This document shows, piece after piece, positions 61,644 to 64,000 of a stretch of 64,000 nt of DNA. The notes below the pieces were generated by a model. That model saw only the letters and a program-made list of their open reading frames with translations, was not told where the DNA came from and ran no database searches. The DNA comes from Tamarix chinensis (lineage: Eukaryota; Streptophyta; Magnoliopsida; Caryophyllales; Tamaricaceae), in NCBI GenBank assembly GCA_030549775.1, contig CM060177.1, positions 87,143,236 through 87,207,235 on the forward strand. The letters are read 5' to 3'. A program made the position numbers and the translations under genes. Position 1 is the first letter of the stretch, and each line of letters starts with the position of its first letter.

Positions 61644-62418
61644 TGTGGAAGATCATGAATGAATGATATTCTACAATGAAATACCTTTATTTTGGTTTCA
61701 TAAGTTACAAAATTATTCCAAGAAGATCTATATGTGTTGACTCGTATTGGTTAATTTCATTTAATTTGGTAGATTGATACTAATCTAATCCAAGATCAAT
61801 TCTATTCAATAGAGAAGTCACTTATTTTTTCTAAAGAATAACCTGAAAGTTCTCAAGAAACTTTTACTTGAAGAAGAGGATCGAATTGCTCTCAAGTTGT
61901 TAATTCTTTTCATTCATTAGTTGTTCTCCCATTTACAATGTACAACACCTTGTATATGTGTGTATGTGTGTGTGTGTGTGTCTACATGTAGGAGTTAGTT
62001 TACTCCTTAGTAACCAATCTCATATAACTAGCCTAATTAAAAAAAATCAACTATATGTATGCCTAAATTATATATAAAGCAATTATAATGACAAATTACA
62101 AGCATTACAAAGTGTGCAATCAAATAACAAAGCTATTCAAAACTCTAAGCATGTAATACATTGAATAATCATATATAATTAAGCTTTAGGTGTTGTAGCC
62201 TTGTTGTCCATGAAACTTTATAATCCTTTTAATGCCATTGTCTTGTACACTAAATATCTTTGATGTATTGTTCTACTTGCAAATATATATAATACCTACA
62301 AGAGTTACTTAACACAAGATTAGAAGTATCCGGATCTTCAAGAATAATTGGTACCATCTATAAGTATGCTAATTCTTATTCTACAATATTATAAGAGTAG
62401 TATTAAGATGCTTCTGCA
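61644..62418 (-). mobile_element. Ty3/Gypsy 5' LTR (775 bp)
   Basis: On the - strand it starts TGCAGAAGCATCTTAATACT and ends CATGATCTTCCACA, just before the PBS. It contains a (TG)n run at 61955-61982. The start is fixed by its similarity to 56458-56404. Confidence 0.6.
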
Positions 62419-64000
62419 TCAATTCCTAGGGATGAGCTCAATATTCACTGAAAGAATAAAGATGAAAGAAGATAGAGACAAAGGTGTTGAGGTCACCTTT
62501 CATAAATTTGGAAACTTCTCTTTCAATCCATTTTGGTTCAATTAAAAAGGTCCCAGAAGGTAGGTCCATCTCAAAAAACTTATTTAACTATATCATAAGA
62601 ATTAAACCTCCAAATAATTTTGGAAATATTTTCAAATTTAAACTAGAGGTAAAATTAGTTTCAACCCAATAATCTATCAATCGATGGGAAACATTAGTCG
62701 ACCAATTTTTCATCAACTAGATCCCCAAAGGAAGTATAGTGCACATCAACTGGTTGCTTATGTCAGTTGAAAAATTCCCTTAGACGTTCTACTTCACCTT
62801 TTTTTCTTCTAATCTTTCATTAAATTAAAGCTCTAATGCACATCAATTCATGATGAAGCGCACATCAAATCAAGATTAAAAAAGGCATCAACACATAATA
62901 AGACCTAAATGTATGGGTATTACAATAATCAACCATATAACCCCAACCAACCCCTCTTTCTCTCTCTCATCAAGAAGTCTCAACCTAGGTATACCAACCT
63001 ACATCCCATTGCTCATTTTTTTTTCTTGCATTATACCAATTGCCCTTAAGCTGCCATTTTCCCTTTCATGATTGTCCCTGCCTTTAAATTTTTATATAGC
63101 TGTTATCCTTCCTATTTTCTTCCCTAGTTCTTCTCTCTTTTTTCCTCATTTTCCTAGTGTTTTCATAGCAACCTACACCTTCTAACTCCTTTTTGCACCA
63201 GCATTCATGCCACACCTCTATACATTGATCAACTACCCTGGCGTAACCTCCCATTGTATCACCTTTACTTTTCTTTGCTTACCACCACCACCAGTCTTCC
63301 TTTATGCATAACCTAACACTTGTCCCTATTGTACGCTAAACAAAATTCCTAGTAGCATAGCTTGAACAACCCCACCAACCCTTAATGAGTGTGTTTGGTT
63401 ACATTACTCAGGTGTCATTTTGATGCATTTGTATGGAATTCATTATGTTTTGTCCATAGTTTAAGACATATGTTTGTGTTTATGACTATTTTTCTTTATT
63501 TTGTACATTGCGGAAGAAAAATGCTAAGAAAATTACATGAACATGGAAAGTGGAAAGCTAAACTAGGCTTAAAATGGAAGAACAAGGTAAGAGGTAGGAC
63601 ATAGGTAGGTTGTAGAGAACACCGCAATCACATAGAGGCACAAGATTGAGTGTAGTATCCATCACCGTCACTTTTTCCATGTAACTATGTAATTTCCTCG
63701 AGTATGAGGAATGACACAAGGCATTCATGTTGATTGACACACCTGTGTTATTCCATTCTTTTGGGAGTTCTATCTTTTTATCCAAGGGTACTTAAGAGGT
63801 ATTAACTCGTGTTTGAAAAAAAAAAGATGGAAGACTATGAGTGAGCCCTTTTTTCTAGATCTAGCATCCCTTTCAACCCTCTTCACTATATTACTCCTTT
63901 ATATTGTGTAATCATCAACTTGGAAGTTTTCATTAGAGATTGTAATCAGTTGGAACATTAGAGGTTTATTTTTCTCTATTTAATTTATGAAATTAAATGA
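62419..64000. other. Unassigned AT-rich DNA
   Basis: No supported gene. A CT-rich stretch at 62940-63180 recalls the U3-like block of the LTR-like family but cannot be placed. Short frames here have no motif. Confidence 0.5.

Larger units (their letters stand above)
56404..62418 (-). mobile_element. Ty3/Gypsy LTR retrotransposon, degraded, 3' LTR truncated
   Basis: Reading on the - strand: 5' LTR (62418-61644), tRNA-Met PBS (61636-61625), leader, gag (about 60740-59560), protease (59552-59295), RT (about 59000-57900), RNase H (57888-57481), integrase (57449-56548). RT-RNase H-integrase order is Ty3/Gypsy. Only about 55 bases of the LTR start (56458-56404) recur at the 3' side, so the 3' LTR is lost. 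Many stops split the polyprotein. No chromodomain is visible after integrase, so the clade is left open. Confidence 0.8.

Overview
This window is nuclear DNA of a flowering plant, most likely a eudicot with a repeat-rich genome; I cannot name the species. The reasons are one intron-rich plant receptor gene with plant-type splice sites, plant LTR-retrotransposon families (Athila-like and other Ty3/Gypsy), a plant hAT-type MITE and a degraded endogenous pararetrovirus (Caulimoviridae). There is no bacterial-style gene organisation, CRISPR array or recognisable RNA gene.

Layout. 1-2557 is the tail of a non-coding LTR-like element. 2558-4700 is intergenic and holds a compositionally odd island at about 4141-4480. 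4740-9900 is the only intact host gene, a STRUBBELIG-RECEPTOR FAMILY LRR receptor-like pseudokinase on the + strand (15 coding exons, 742 aa, a 5'UTR intron and one GC-AG intron). 9900-13500 is AT-rich intergenic DNA with a complete 490-bp hAT MITE (11688-12177).

13.5-42.6 kb is a set of nested insertions. An old minus-oriented LTR-like copy (H) is split by a second copy (B, 14162-22339), which itself carries a third (C, 17417-22163, TSD TTCCC). H is split again by a caulimovirid integrant (about 22500-41876). That integrant was in turn hit by two plus-oriented LTR-like copies: D (23982-28744, TSD ATTAG) and E (30610-35591, rearranged right end). 42.6-44.0 kb is a further remnant (I). 45.3-50.6 kb is another self-nested pair: F (45846-50227) inside G.

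50.6-56.4 kb is the 3' part of an Athila-like Ty3/Gypsy element on the - strand (LTR, polypurine tract, broken ORF, integrase tail). It abuts a second, degraded Ty3/Gypsy element at 56404-62418, also on the - strand (one LTR, PBS, gag, protease, RT, RNase H, integrase). 62419-64000 has nothing I can assign.

The most unusual content is the family of 4.4-5.0 kb non-coding elements that begin TGTAA.ACCCC and end in CA with 5-bp target duplications. They look like giant solo LTRs. They share an ACCGGT-containing minisatellite, a long AT-rich tandem block, and a purine/pyrimidine- and GC-biased end with a TATA box in several copies. At least three of them inserted into members of their own family. 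The viral copy is defective throughout and ends in a tail-to-tail inverted duplication of its promoter region.
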